A stretch of 64,000 nucleotides of DNA from Lactococcus lactis (GTDB taxonomy: Bacteria; Bacillota; Bacilli; Lactobacillales; Streptococcaceae), in NCBI RefSeq assembly GCF_029023865.1, contig NZ_CP118969.1, positions 1,674,001 to 1,738,000 on the forward strand, read 5' to 3'. A model generated the notes under the pieces. The model searched no databases, was not told the origin of the DNA, and worked only from the letters and a program-made list of their open reading frames with translations. Of this stretch, positions 56,388-64,000 are shown piece by piece. The translations under genes and the position numbers were made by a program. The first letter of the stretch is position 1; each line of letters opens with the position of its first letter.

Positions 56388-57251
56388 TTAACCAAATAAT
56401 TCTTCCATAATTTTACGTCCAGTGGGTGTTTGGGCCAAACCACCCTCAGCTGTTTCTCTAAAAGCAGCTGGTAGAGAACGTCCCACATTATACATGGTAT
56501 TGACCACCTCGTCAACTGGAATCACTGTTTTAACCCCAGCCAAAGCCATATCAGCTGAAATCATTGCTTGTGACGCCCCCATTGCATTACGGTGAACACA
56601 AGGGATTTCAACCAAACCAGCAACAGGGTCACAAATTAAGCCTAACATGTTTTGCAAGACAATAGCAATCGCATAGCCTGCTTGTTCTGCAGAACCACCA
56701 GCAGCTAAAACGAGTGCAGCTGATGCCATTGCCGAAGCAGAACCGACCTCTGCTTGGCAACCACCCTCTGCTCCAGAAATCGTTGCATTATTTGCAATCG
56801 CAAGTCCAAAGGCTCCTGCTACAAATAAAAATTCCACTTGCTGTTCATGACTCAAGTCTAAAGTTTTAATAGCCGAAGTTAAAACACCTGGCAAACAGCC
56901 GGCTGATCCGGCAGTTGGTGTCGCACAAATGAGCCCCATTTGTGCATTCACTTCATTGACGGCAACCGCATCACGAGCTGCTCCTAAGATGAGCTCACCC
57001 GAAAGTGCTTTGCCTGATTTAATATAATCATCCATCAATTTTGCATCGCCACCAGTAAGACCTGTAAGTGATTTTTTACCAGCAAGCCCCTTTTTAACAG
57101 AATCAAGCATCGTTTCTAGGTTATGTTCCATCATTTCCCAAATTTGTTCACGATTTCGTCCAGTTTGTTCCATTTCAATGGCAATCATTAACTCTGTGAC
57201 CGAGGAATAATTTTTAGAATCCTCGATCAATTCTTCTATATTTTTAAACAT
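56388..57251 (-). CDS. sdaA: L-serine dehydratase, alpha subunit
   Basis: The alpha chain (287 residues) of the iron-sulfur L-serine dehydratase that turns serine into pyruvate and ammonia. Cluster cysteines are in LICATPTAGSAGCLPG, MLGLICDPVAG and IPCVHRNAMGASQ. It follows the beta chain by 19 bp with a weak AGGAAT before its ATG. The two-chain form is standard in Firmicutes. Confidence 0.96.
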   Translation of the reverse strand: MFKNIEELIEDSKNYSSVTELMIAIEMEQTGRNREQIWEMMEHNLETMLDSVKKGLAGKKSLTGLTGGDAKLMDDYIKSGKALSGELILGAARDAVAVNEVNAQMGLICATPTAGSAGCLPGVLTSAIKTLDLSHEQQVEFLFVAGAFGLAIANNATISGAEGGCQAEVGSASAMASAALVLAAGGSAEQAGYAIAIVLQNMLGLICDPVAGLVEIPCVHRNAMGASQAMISADMALAGVKTVIPVDEVVNTMYNVGRSLPAAFRETAEGGLAQTPTGRKIMEELFG

Positions 57252-57270
57252 ATTTATTCCTATACTGCTT

Positions 57271-57942
57271 TTAATTAAAGAAATTAACGGCGTGCAAACG
57301 AGGAATAAGTTTCATTTCCTCAATTACTTCCTTAACATTTGGTGTATCAACTTCTAAAATCATAATCGCTTTTTCACCCTTAGCTTCTCTGGTTACATTC
57401 ATTTGTGCGATATTAATTTGATGTTCTGAAAGGACACTAGAAACTCTAGCAATCATCCCTGGAACGTCTTCATGAATGACCACAAATGTCGGAACACCAG
57501 CCGAAATTGCGATATCAAATCCATTCAATTCTGTCACTTGAATCATTCCACCACCGATTGAAATTCCAGTCACGGTCATTGTTCGATCCCCTTTTTTGGC
57601 GATTAAACGTGCGGTATTGGGATGTTCTGCTTTTTCTTCTGGATGTGGAACATAAGAAATTTCCATTCCTTGTTCAAAAGCAAGCTGAGGCGCCATTGGC
57701 AGACGTTCATCATCTGTATCCATTCCTAAAACACCTGCAACAAGAGCAACATCTGTTCCATGACCCCGATAGGTTTTAGCAAAAGATTCATAAAGATGAA
57801 TCTCCAATTTTTCTGGAAGTTCACCGAAAATAGAACGTACAATTTTACCAATTCGAGCAGCACCAGCTGTGTGCGAGCTTGAAGGTCCAATCATCACTGG
57901 ACCAATGATGTCAAAGACACTTTTATATCTTAAATTATCCAT
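57271..57942 (-). CDS. sdaB: L-serine dehydratase, beta subunit
   Basis: A 223-residue beta chain with the catalytic DIIGPVMIGPSSSHTAGAARIG and YRGHGTDVALVAG, and a C-terminal ACT domain (DVPGMIARVSSVLSEHQINI), which may sense serine or another ligand. GAGG precedes the ATG. It is transcribed ahead of sdaA. Confidence 0.95.
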   Translation of the reverse strand: MDNLRYKSVFDIIGPVMIGPSSSHTAGAARIGKIVRSIFGELPEKLEIHLYESFAKTYRGHGTDVALVAGVLGMDTDDERLPMAPQLAFEQGMEISYVPHPEEKAEHPNTARLIAKKGDRTMTVTGISIGGGMIQVTELNGFDIAISAGVPTFVVIHEDVPGMIARVSSVLSEHQINIAQMNVTREAKGEKAIMILEVDTPNVKEVIEEMKLIPRLHAVNFFN

Positions 57943-58023
57943 TTAAACCTCAGTTCTTACAAAGATAGTTTTTAAACTATCTTTTATCTTCAAATATCAT
58001 AACATAATTTTCAAGCTTTTTCA

Positions 58024-58054
58024 GGCAAAAAAAATAGCTCCGCAGAGCTATTTT
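58024..58054 (-). terminator. terminator touching the stop codon of the long NADH dehydrogenase
   Basis: AAAATAGCTC-4 nt-GAGCTATTTT with T residues following on the minus strand. Confidence 0.85.
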
Positions 58055-60058
58055 CTATTGACGTCCTTTGTAAATTGAACGCGATTGACCATACCATATT
58101 TTGGTTAGCCATCTTTGAATCCAAGGTTGAACCCATTTATCTAAACCAAATGAACGACCTGAACCATTCATAAGTGCAATTGCCACTGGAATAAACCAAA
58201 TGTTAACCCAGTAGAACATTCCTGAAAGTGAGAACATAACAGTCAATGCGGCTGTTGCTGCTGCTGCAATCCAAGTGAACAATCCAAAAATAAGGGCAAG
58301 TGCAAGGAAGATTTCAACAATTGACATGAATTTTTGCATAAACAATGCGACTTCACGGTTTGGAATCATAAACTTAAAGATAGGTTCCATCCAATGTGGC
58401 ACTTTGTCAAAAACAGTCATTGGGTCAGAACCGTAAGCGTATGAGAGACCCCATTCAGTTGCTTTATGAGCAGCTTCGCCACCACCACTTGAAGCGGCCG
58501 TTGTTGCTGCGCCTGTAGCACCTGCGGCTGCATCGGCTACACTAGAACTTGATGAAGCAGCTGTTGAAGCGCCTGCGGCTGCGTCAGCTGCTTTTGGTGC
58601 TTCTTGCAACCATGAGAATGGGAATTTAAGGTCATTTGTAAACCAAGAACCTTTACCAAACCAAGTCGTTGGGTTGAAGTATTGACCATCACCGACAATT
58701 TTCTTAATTGCTTCGGTAAACCAAACCACACCATAGAAAATACGAAGTGGAACAGCCCAAAGTACATTTCCTTGACGTGAAGTATGACCACGCATAAAGT
58801 TACGATTATCTTTTACGCGGAAGACTTCATCCAAGGCATAACGCCAGAAATAATGTGCTGAACGAATTTGTAAAGTATAGATAAAGTAAACAATATTCTT
58901 CATCAACATTGCCCAGAAACCAGTTAGACGCATGCTACCGATTTTGGCAACTCCCCAAGTTGAACCAATTGAAACCATTGTTCCTTGGTATTTACTTTCA
59001 TGTTTATGTTTGCTTCCACCATTGATGTCTGCAAGAATATTTGCCGCTGCTGTGTGTGCTGTTTGTTCCGCAGCTTCAACGATTTGTGGTGTTGGACGAC
59101 CAGTATCTGGTTCAATATATCCTGAAACGTCACCAGCAACATAAATCCCTTTTCCTTCAAAACCAACAGCTTCCATGTATTCATTTGCTTGAAGACGATG
59201 TCCACGTTCTGTTTCATTAAGGTCTGTTTTTGCAGCTGTATTTCCTTGAACACCAGTTGTCCAGATTAATGTGTGAGTTGGAAGTTCTTTGGCAACTTTT
59301 TCTTCGTCACGCCCACCAACATTTACTTTGATATGATCTTTTGCTACTTCAACAATACCGTGATTTGTTAAAACGTGAACATTTTTCTTTTCAAGATATG
59401 CATGAGCTTTATCTGCTTGTTTACGGTCTAAAGTATTAAGGATTGTTGGCATCATTTCAACAACGTTGATTGTGATTTCTTCTTCAGGTATTTTCCAATC
59501 TGTTGAAACTTTTTTACGCCAATCAATCAATTCACCTGCCATTTCAATCCCAGTAAATCCTGATCCGGCAACTGAAATTGTTAAAAGAGCACGGCGTTTT
59601 TCATCATCAACTTCTGTTGATGCATATTGGACGATTTTTTCCAAATGACGTTTGATTCGCATTGCATCTTCAAGTGACCAAAGTGTAAACCCGTGTTCTT
59701 TAACACCAGGAACTCCAAAGTCATTTGGTTCGCCACCAAGGGCAACAATGACATAATCATAGCTATAACGACCATGTTTTGTGATTACTTGTTTGTTTTC
59801 TTTGTCAAGACTGACGACAGAGTCAGTGACAAGACTAACGTTTTTACGTTTTCCTAAAAGCTTTTGGAAATCATATTGTACAGTTGTGAATGGAACACGT
59901 CCTGCTGCAACTTCGTGAAGTTGAGTCATGGTTGTGTGGTAACTATGTTTGTCAATCAGTGTGATGTCAGCATCTGCTTTGAGCTTTTTAGAAAGCTCAC
60001 GCGTCGCATGTACTCCTGCAACACCACCACCGATGACTACGATTTGTTTCTTAGTCAT
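58055..60058 (-). CDS. noxB: type-2 NADH dehydrogenase with C-terminal membrane extension
   Basis: A 667-residue NDH-2 that passes electrons from NADH to menaquinone without pumping protons. Residues 1-410 are the flavoprotein (VVIGGGVAGVHATREL, TLIDKHSYHTTMTQLHE, GEPNDFGVPGVKEHG, IYVAGDVSGYI). Unlike its neighbour it has about 250 extra residues: an amphipathic stretch, an Ala/Ser-rich linker (about 530-560), and several helices resembling DoxX (FMSIVEIFLALALIFGLFTW). The C-terminal part may anchor it or link it to another electron carrier. The letter noxB is from lactococcal usage; which copy is which is unsure. Confidence 0.88.
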   Translation of the reverse strand: MTKKQIVVIGGGVAGVHATRELSKKLKADADITLIDKHSYHTTMTQLHEVAAGRVPFTTVQYDFQKLLGKRKNVSLVTDSVVSLDKENKQVITKHGRYSYDYVIVALGGEPNDFGVPGVKEHGFTLWSLEDAMRIKRHLEKIVQYASTEVDDEKRRALLTISVAGSGFTGIEMAGELIDWRKKVSTDWKIPEEEITINVVEMMPTILNTLDRKQADKAHAYLEKKNVHVLTNHGIVEVAKDHIKVNVGGRDEEKVAKELPTHTLIWTTGVQGNTAAKTDLNETERGHRLQANEYMEAVGFEGKGIYVAGDVSGYIEPDTGRPTPQIVEAAEQTAHTAAANILADINGGSKHKHESKYQGTMVSIGSTWGVAKIGSMRLTGFWAMLMKNIVYFIYTLQIRSAHYFWRYALDEVFRVKDNRNFMRGHTSRQGNVLWAVPLRIFYGVVWFTEAIKKIVGDGQYFNPTTWFGKGSWFTNDLKFPFSWLQEAPKAADAAAGASTAASSSSSVADAAAGATGAATTAASSGGGEAAHKATEWGLSYAYGSDPMTVFDKVPHWMEPIFKFMIPNREVALFMQKFMSIVEIFLALALIFGLFTWIAAAATAALTVMFSLSGMFYWVNIWFIPVAIALMNGSGRSFGLDKWVQPWIQRWLTKIWYGQSRSIYKGRQ

Positions 60059-60104
60059 TTAGAATGGTTCTCCTACTAGTAATATAATAATAACGTCAGG
60101 CACT

Positions 60105-60133
60105 ATTATATCCTTTTTAGAGCAATTTGTAAA
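60105..60133 (-). promoter_or_regulatory. promoter of the long NADH dehydrogenase
   Basis: Minus strand TTTACA (60128-60133), 17 bp, TATAAT (60105-60110), about 45 nt before the ATG. Confidence 0.75.
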
Positions 60134-60146
60134 CTGTTACACAAGA

Positions 60147-60180
60147 AAAACTTTTCCAAATTTTTTTATGGAAAAGTTTT
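60147..60180. terminator. terminator between the two NADH dehydrogenases
   Basis: AAAACTTTTCC-12 nt-GGAAAAGTTTT, flanked by A and T residues. It shows that the two genes have separate transcripts. Confidence 0.8.
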
Positions 60181-60201
60181 ATATTTATATTTTATTTTAA
60201 C

Positions 60202-61461
60202 TTAAATTGCCCCTTTGTGGAAAAGTTGGTCATTGATATATTTGAAGAAATAATGACCAGAACGAATTTCAAAGGTATAAACAAGATAAACCATGTGTTT
60301 CATGAATGTTGCAGAAAAACCACTTAATTTTGTTTTTCCAACTGTCCCAACCGCATAGCCTGAACCAATAGAAACCAGTGTTCCACGATAATTTCCAACA
60401 AATTTGGTTTTTTCGCCACCTTTAATATCTGCAATGATATTTTTAGCGGCCGTGCTCCCTGTTTGTTCTGCTGCTTCTACAATTTGAGGAGTTGGGCGAC
60501 CATTTTCGGGAACAATATAACCTGATACATCTCCTGCAACATAGATGCCATGATTTTCTTCGCCAATCGCTTCCATGTATTCATTTGCTTGAAGACGATG
60601 ACCACGTTCTGTTTCGGAAAGTTGACAAGCTTCTGCTTCTGTATTTCCTTGTACCCCTGTTGTCCAAATTAAGGTATTTCCTGGAATTTCTTTAACAACT
60701 TTTTCCTCGTCACGCCCACCAACATTAACAGTGATATGATCTTGTGCTACAGCTGTAATTCCATGATTTACAAGGACATTGATGTTTTTATTTTGAAGGT
60801 AAACGAGTGCTTTATCTGCTAAACTACGGTCTAAAATATTCATAATTGTTGGCATCATTTCAACAATATTGATTGTAAATTCAGATTCTGGAATGCCGTA
60901 TTTTTTAGATGCTTTTTTACGCCAATCAATCAATTCTCCGGCCATTTCAATTCCAGTGAATCCTGAACCAGCCACGCTAAAGGTTAACAATTTTTTGCGT
61001 TTTTCTGAATCAGCTTCTTTAGCTGCTGCTTGAACCATTTCTTTCAAATGTGCTTTTATTTTCAAAGCATCTTCAAGTGACCAAAGTGTGAAGCCATATT
61101 CGTTAACACCTGGTACACCAAAATCATTGGGTTCTCCACCCATTGAAACGACTAAATAATCATAGTCATAGCTATTTTTATCTGTAATCACTTTTTTGTT
61201 AGCTTTATCAAGTTCAACAAGTGACTCTTTTACCACTTTAACGTTATTAAATTTTCCAATTGTTCGATTCAAATGATATTGAACAGCATCTGCCTCAACA
61301 CGACTCGCTGCAACTTCATGAAGTTGGGTCATTGAAGTTTGAAAATCATGTTTATCTATAACTGTAATTTCTGCATCATTTTTCAAATTTTTTGCAAGTA
61401 AGCGTGTGGCTGAAACTCCAGCAAATCCAGCACCTACAATAACGATTTTTTTCTTAGCCAT
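60202..61461 (-). CDS. noxA: type-2 NADH dehydrogenase
   Basis: A 419-residue NDH-2, about the usual length. VIVGAGFAGVSATRLL (FAD), TVIDKHDFQTSMTQLHEVA, VAGSGFTGIEMAGELIDW (NADH) and IYVAGDVSGYIVP are present, ending in a short amphipathic region (VYTFEIRSGHYFFKYINDQ). It is closely related to the long copy through the whole flavoprotein. AGGAGG precedes the ATG. The pair feeds the lactococcal respiratory chain when heme is supplied. Confidence 0.94.
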   Translation of the reverse strand: MAKKKIVIVGAGFAGVSATRLLAKNLKNDAEITVIDKHDFQTSMTQLHEVAASRVEADAVQYHLNRTIGKFNNVKVVKESLVELDKANKKVITDKNSYDYDYLVVSMGGEPNDFGVPGVNEYGFTLWSLEDALKIKAHLKEMVQAAAKEADSEKRKKLLTFSVAGSGFTGIEMAGELIDWRKKASKKYGIPESEFTINIVEMMPTIMNILDRSLADKALVYLQNKNINVLVNHGITAVAQDHITVNVGGRDEEKVVKEIPGNTLIWTTGVQGNTEAEACQLSETERGHRLQANEYMEAIGEENHGIYVAGDVSGYIVPENGRPTPQIVEAAEQTGSTAAKNIIADIKGGEKTKFVGNYRGTLVSIGSGYAVGTVGKTKLSGFSATFMKHMVYLVYTFEIRSGHYFFKYINDQLFHKGAI

Positions 61462-61566
61462 TTCTCTTGGCCTCCTACTAATAATAATTCCAAAAAATAT
61501 TATACCTCTTATCGAAATAAATATATATTTTTCTGTTTATAAATTTACTTTCTGTAATTTTTAAAA

Positions 61567-61593
61567 TAAAAAACCGCAGTATACGGCTTTTTT
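61567..61593 (-). terminator. terminator of the 120-residue unknown gene
   Basis: Minus strand AAAAAAGCCG-TATACTG-CGGTTTTTT, a short stem with T run directly after the stop. Confidence 0.7.
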
Positions 61594-61954
61594 AAATAAT
61601 TGAATAATTTTTTAAGACTTGCCCCTCAGATACACCTAAACATTTCATGAAAGGAAGTATATAATCAATATCTTCAATATTTTTCTTTTGCATCAGTGAA
61701 ATTCGGCTAATGCCTTGACTAATTTCTACTGTGACTTTATGGTCGTCGTTAATAAAAAGGTGAATACTATCACATGCTCCTTGATGAATACTGACGCCTA
61801 AAATTTTTCCTTTTTGAACTTCACAGGTTTGAGCGCCATGGAGATAGCTATCTACTACTAATTTCATTACGGTTGTTTCAATTTTAAAATGCTTTGGTTT
61901 TTGCTGATCATCAGTTTTTGAATCTTGGGCAAGCTCCATGTTATTATTTTTCAT
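61592..61954 (-). CDS. unknown 120-residue protein
   Basis: A soluble protein without signal or helix spans. It has a charged N-terminus (MKNNNMELAQDSKTDDQQKPK) and a compact core (HFKIETTVMKLVVDSYLHG, GVSIHQGACDSIHLFINDD, VTVEISQGISRISLMQKK). No family is recognised. GGAG is six bases before ATG. It precedes the noxA-like gene by 130 bp in the same direction, with a terminator after it, so it is likely separate. Confidence 0.75.
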   Translation of the reverse strand: MKNNNMELAQDSKTDDQQKPKHFKIETTVMKLVVDSYLHGAQTCEVQKGKILGVSIHQGACDSIHLFINDDHKVTVEISQGISRISLMQKKNIEDIDYILPFMKCLGVSEGQVLKNYSII

Positions 61955-62096
61955 GGTTTAGCTCCTTTCCATTTCTTAATTCTATTTTATCAAGTTTTAT
62001 TATGAGAAAAAAATGATATGAAAATAAAATTTATTTAATACTTTTAAGACTATAATACTGCCTTTCTTACTAGTTTAAATTTTACTGACGGTCAGC

Positions 62097-62126
62097 AAAA
62101 AAGACTGACCACATCAGTCTTTTTTT
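62097..62126. terminator. terminator overlapping the hydrolase stop codon
   Basis: AAAAAAGACTGA-5 nt-TCAGTCTTTTTT; the TCA includes the TGA stop on the minus strand. Confidence 0.85.
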
Positions 62127-62917
62127 ATTTTGTTGAGAAAAACAATGACTGCTTGGTTGAATTTCTCAATTTCTTCCAAATGTAAGATATGCCCACATCC
62201 TTCAAAAATTTGAACTTCTGAATTTGGATTGTTTTGTAATTCACGCGCTGCTTGAGCATGAATTGCTGGAAAAATCGGAGATTTCTCGCCGGCAAAAAAT
62301 AAATGTGGTTTTTTTTCTTGCCCAAGCTCAGGACGCCAATCTTGCAAAATAACATTTTGCAGTAAAGGACGATAGCGTTTGAAATCAAAAGGTTTCATTC
62401 CATGTCCCAGTGTTCGTTTTACACTATCTGACAACTTTTTTTGTGTCAAACGAGTTTTTGGAAAATCATCAATAAATACTGACAGCTCTGTCAGTGTTTT
62501 CCCATATTGACCATTGAGCCAATCTGCCGATTTGAAGAAAGTTGGGGCCTGATCTTCTGTAATTATTGCTGATACATTTTCGTCAGTAAATAATTCTTCA
62601 TAAGCCATAATTGTTGCCGCACCCATCGAATGGCCAATTAAGACAACATTTTTTAATTGTAAATAGTCAATTAATTCTTTTAGGTCCATTGCCAAACGGT
62701 GTAAAGTCAAGCCATAATCAACTTGTTGTGAATCTCCATGTGAGCGATGATCATAAGTAATCACCCGATAACCAGCATTTACAAATGTTTCTATTTGGGC
62801 AAACCATGTAACTTCACTGGACGAATAGCCACCAATTAGAATCAGAGGTTGATTTAACTGATTGCCATAATCATGAAAATTTATTTTTACTAAATCATTT
62901 GTTGTAAAAAAAGACAT
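62114..62917 (-). CDS. alpha/beta hydrolase
   Basis: A 267-residue alpha/beta hydrolase with the nucleophile elbow GHSMGAAT (Ser about 96), HG-like oxyanion region GGYSSSEVTWF, TYDHRSHGDSQ, an acid near the AGEKSPIFPAI stretch, and the catalytic His in EGCGHILHLEE. The closest shape is the lipase/haloperoxidase-like group; the substrate is unknown. AGAGGAAA precedes the ATG. It is followed on the upstream side by a 251-bp gap (62918-63168) with no gene, only several copies of the TGTCAGT word. Confidence 0.85.
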   Translation of the reverse strand: MSFFTTNDLVKINFHDYGNQLNQPLILIGGYSSSEVTWFAQIETFVNAGYRVITYDHRSHGDSQQVDYGLTLHRLAMDLKELIDYLQLKNVVLIGHSMGAATIMAYEELFTDENVSAIITEDQAPTFFKSADWLNGQYGKTLTELSVFIDDFPKTRLTQKKLSDSVKRTLGHGMKPFDFKRYRPLLQNVILQDWRPELGQEKKPHLFFAGEKSPIFPAIHAQAARELQNNPNSEVQIFEGCGHILHLEEIEKFNQAVIVFLNKIKKD

Positions 62918-63168
62918 TTTTGTTTCCTCTCAAGCTTTTTCCAATGTTTTCATTGTAACAAAAATTCTGTCAGCACTGACCAATTATGATTTCTAGTAAC
63001 TGATTATTCTTCAGCCAGATAAAAATACTGACAATAAGTAAAAAAATTCTGTCAGTAAAATTTTTTAATGATGAATTTAAAAACTGACAGCCTAGCTATC
63101 AGTTTAATTAAGAGATATGAGTAAATCATAAGTTTTCTATCATTATTTCATCTTTATCACTTATTATT

Positions 63169-64000
63169 CTAATCCAAATGATCACCATTTGAAGCAAATA
63201 CATTTTTAAACCAATGAAATGATTTTTTTGGAATACGTTTATGACTTTTTGGATCCACATAAACAGCACCGTAACGTTTATCAATAGCACCAGATGAAGC
63301 AGGAATATCAATCAATCCCCAACCAAGATAACCCATAACTTCTACCCCGTCAGTAAATATTGCCTTTTTCATGGCTTCAAGATGTTTCTGATGATAAGAA
63401 ATTCTCAAGTCATCAGCAATTTTTGTTTTCCCATCCCAGATTTCTGACTGACCAATGCCATTTTCAATAGGAAAAACAGGCAATCCAAATTCATTATATA
63501 ATCTACTTAGAATTCTTCTAAAGCCTTCTGGGTCAATGGACCAATCCCATTGATTATGTTCAAGCAACGGATTTAATTCCATTCCTTTAGTCAAATAAGA
63601 ATTTGGTGCATCATTTTCTGTCAGCTGACTTGCATCAAGTAAAATTGAGCGATAATAAGAAAAAGAAATAAAGTCAGAAATTCCATTTTTTAAAATTTCT
63701 TCATCTCCTTTTTGAAAATCCATTTGGATGTTCTGATTTTTAACATAGGTCATAACCTCATGCGAATAATGACCAAAAGCATAAACATCACAGAGATTTC
63801 GATTATAAAATTCATCAAATTTTCTAAGATATAGATTATCTTTTGGTGAAAAAGTTGCGGGATATATTTCCGTAGTCGCCAACATTCCTCCTATTTTTGC
63901 TTCAAAATTTTCATGCAAAAATTGGGTCAATTCACAATGAGCAAGCATGGTGTGATGAAAAACAGTATACATATCAGAGAGTGTCAGCTCTTTTTTCAAA
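63169..64000 (-). CDS. GH1 6-phospho-beta-glucosidase, C-terminal part
   Basis: Partial gene: the 5' part lies past the right edge of the window. The 277 residues cover the C-terminal half of a family 1 glycosidase, with the nucleophile in PVFPIENGIG (the ENG motif), WSIDPEGFRRIL, SYHQKHLEAMKKAI, VMGYLGWGLIDI and YGAVYVDPK. The residues that bind the 6-phosphate (Lys/Ser around KSHKR) support a phospho-beta-glucosidase fed by a PTS. The apparent start at 63999 is an internal TTG, not a real start. Confidence 0.9.
   Translation of the reverse strand, partial: LKKELTLSDMYTVFHHTMLAHCELTQFLHENFEAKIGGMLATTEIYPATFSPKDNLYLRKFDEFYNRNLCDVYAFGHYSHEVMTYVKNQNIQMDFQKGDEEILKNGISDFISFSYYRSILLDASQLTENDAPNSYLTKGMELNPLLEHNQWDWSIDPEGFRRILSRLYNEFGLPVFPIENGIGQSEIWDGKTKIADDLRISYHQKHLEAMKKAIFTDGVEVMGYLGWGLIDIPASSGAIDKRYGAVYVDPKSHKRIPKKSFHWFKNVFASNGDHLD

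Noticed and set aside
63997..63999. TTG start for the GH1 gene at the window edge
   Set aside because: A family 1 glycosidase needs about 200 more N-terminal residues; this is an internal codon of a truncated gene.

Overview
The window looks like chromosome of a low-GC Gram-positive coccus, almost certainly Lactococcus lactis. The pointers are the copR/copZ/copA and copB copper genes with lactococcal-type cop boxes, two adjacent type-2 NADH dehydrogenases, PepV, a MleR-like LysR protein, two-component L-serine dehydratase, and AT-rich DNA with Gram-positive Shine-Dalgarno sites. I see no rRNA, tRNA, CRISPR array or recognisable insertion sequence. Most genes lie on the minus strand; the plus-strand exceptions are copB (26.6-28.8 kb) and a block at 49.5-53.2 kb.

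Layout. 0-1.2 kb: 3' part of a PgaC/IcaA-type exopolysaccharide glycosyltransferase, broken by one extra A in an A8 run, with its PgaD-like partner. 1.4-3.8 kb: rplS with a probable L19 leader, the small alarmone synthetase relP, a LysR regulator. 3.9-6.6 kb: a MacB/FtsX-type ABC exporter with a 92-residue membrane-anchored partner. 6.8-11.7 kb: division and cell-wall cluster rsmH-ftsL-pbpX-mraY. 11.8-14.6 kb: small membrane proteins (two DUF805 genes, a TMEM175-type channel, a 60-residue protein) and a possible small RNA. 14.7-22.6 kb: housekeeping run recN-ahrC-tlyA-ispA-[glxK]-xseB-xseA-folD, with a glycerate kinase inserted between xseB and ispA. 22.8-26.5 kb: a 1224-residue LPXTG protein with serine-rich 114-bp repeats. 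26.6-28.8 kb: copB.

28.8-33.7 kb is the most accessory-looking segment: a MucBP surface protein (frameshifted near its signal peptide) followed by a compact operon of small, partly duplicated membrane proteins that I cannot assign. 33.9-38.3 kb: osmoprotectant/ergothioneine-type ABC transporter, a flavin disulfide reductase with an altered C-terminal active site, and a Spx paralogue. 38.5-49.3 kb: alr, acpS, pepV, mutY, uvrC, pnuC, a nucleoside phosphorylase, rpsA, mnmA. 49.5-53.2 kb: a GalT-like protein, a YfhO-type membrane protein and a 47-residue protein. 53.2-56.3 kb: copA, copZ, copR. 56.4-64 kb: sdaA/sdaB, two NADH dehydrogenases, a small unknown protein, an alpha/beta hydrolase and a truncated GH1 6-phospho-beta-glucosidase.

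Three patterns cross gene boundaries. (1) The word CTGTCAGTAAA / TTTACTGACAG recurs dozens of times, inside and between genes, often as inverted pairs. (2) Five genes (ispA, folD, uvrC, the GalT-like gene, yfhO-like) have an extended -10 box only 6-7 nt upstream of their ATG and no Shine-Dalgarno site, which predicts leaderless mRNAs. (3) All three copper promoters share one design, TTGACT-17-TAAACT with a palindromic cop box across the -10, and copA has its own promoter behind a copRZ terminator. Three genes carry single frameshifts, so either decay or indel errors in the assembly should be considered.
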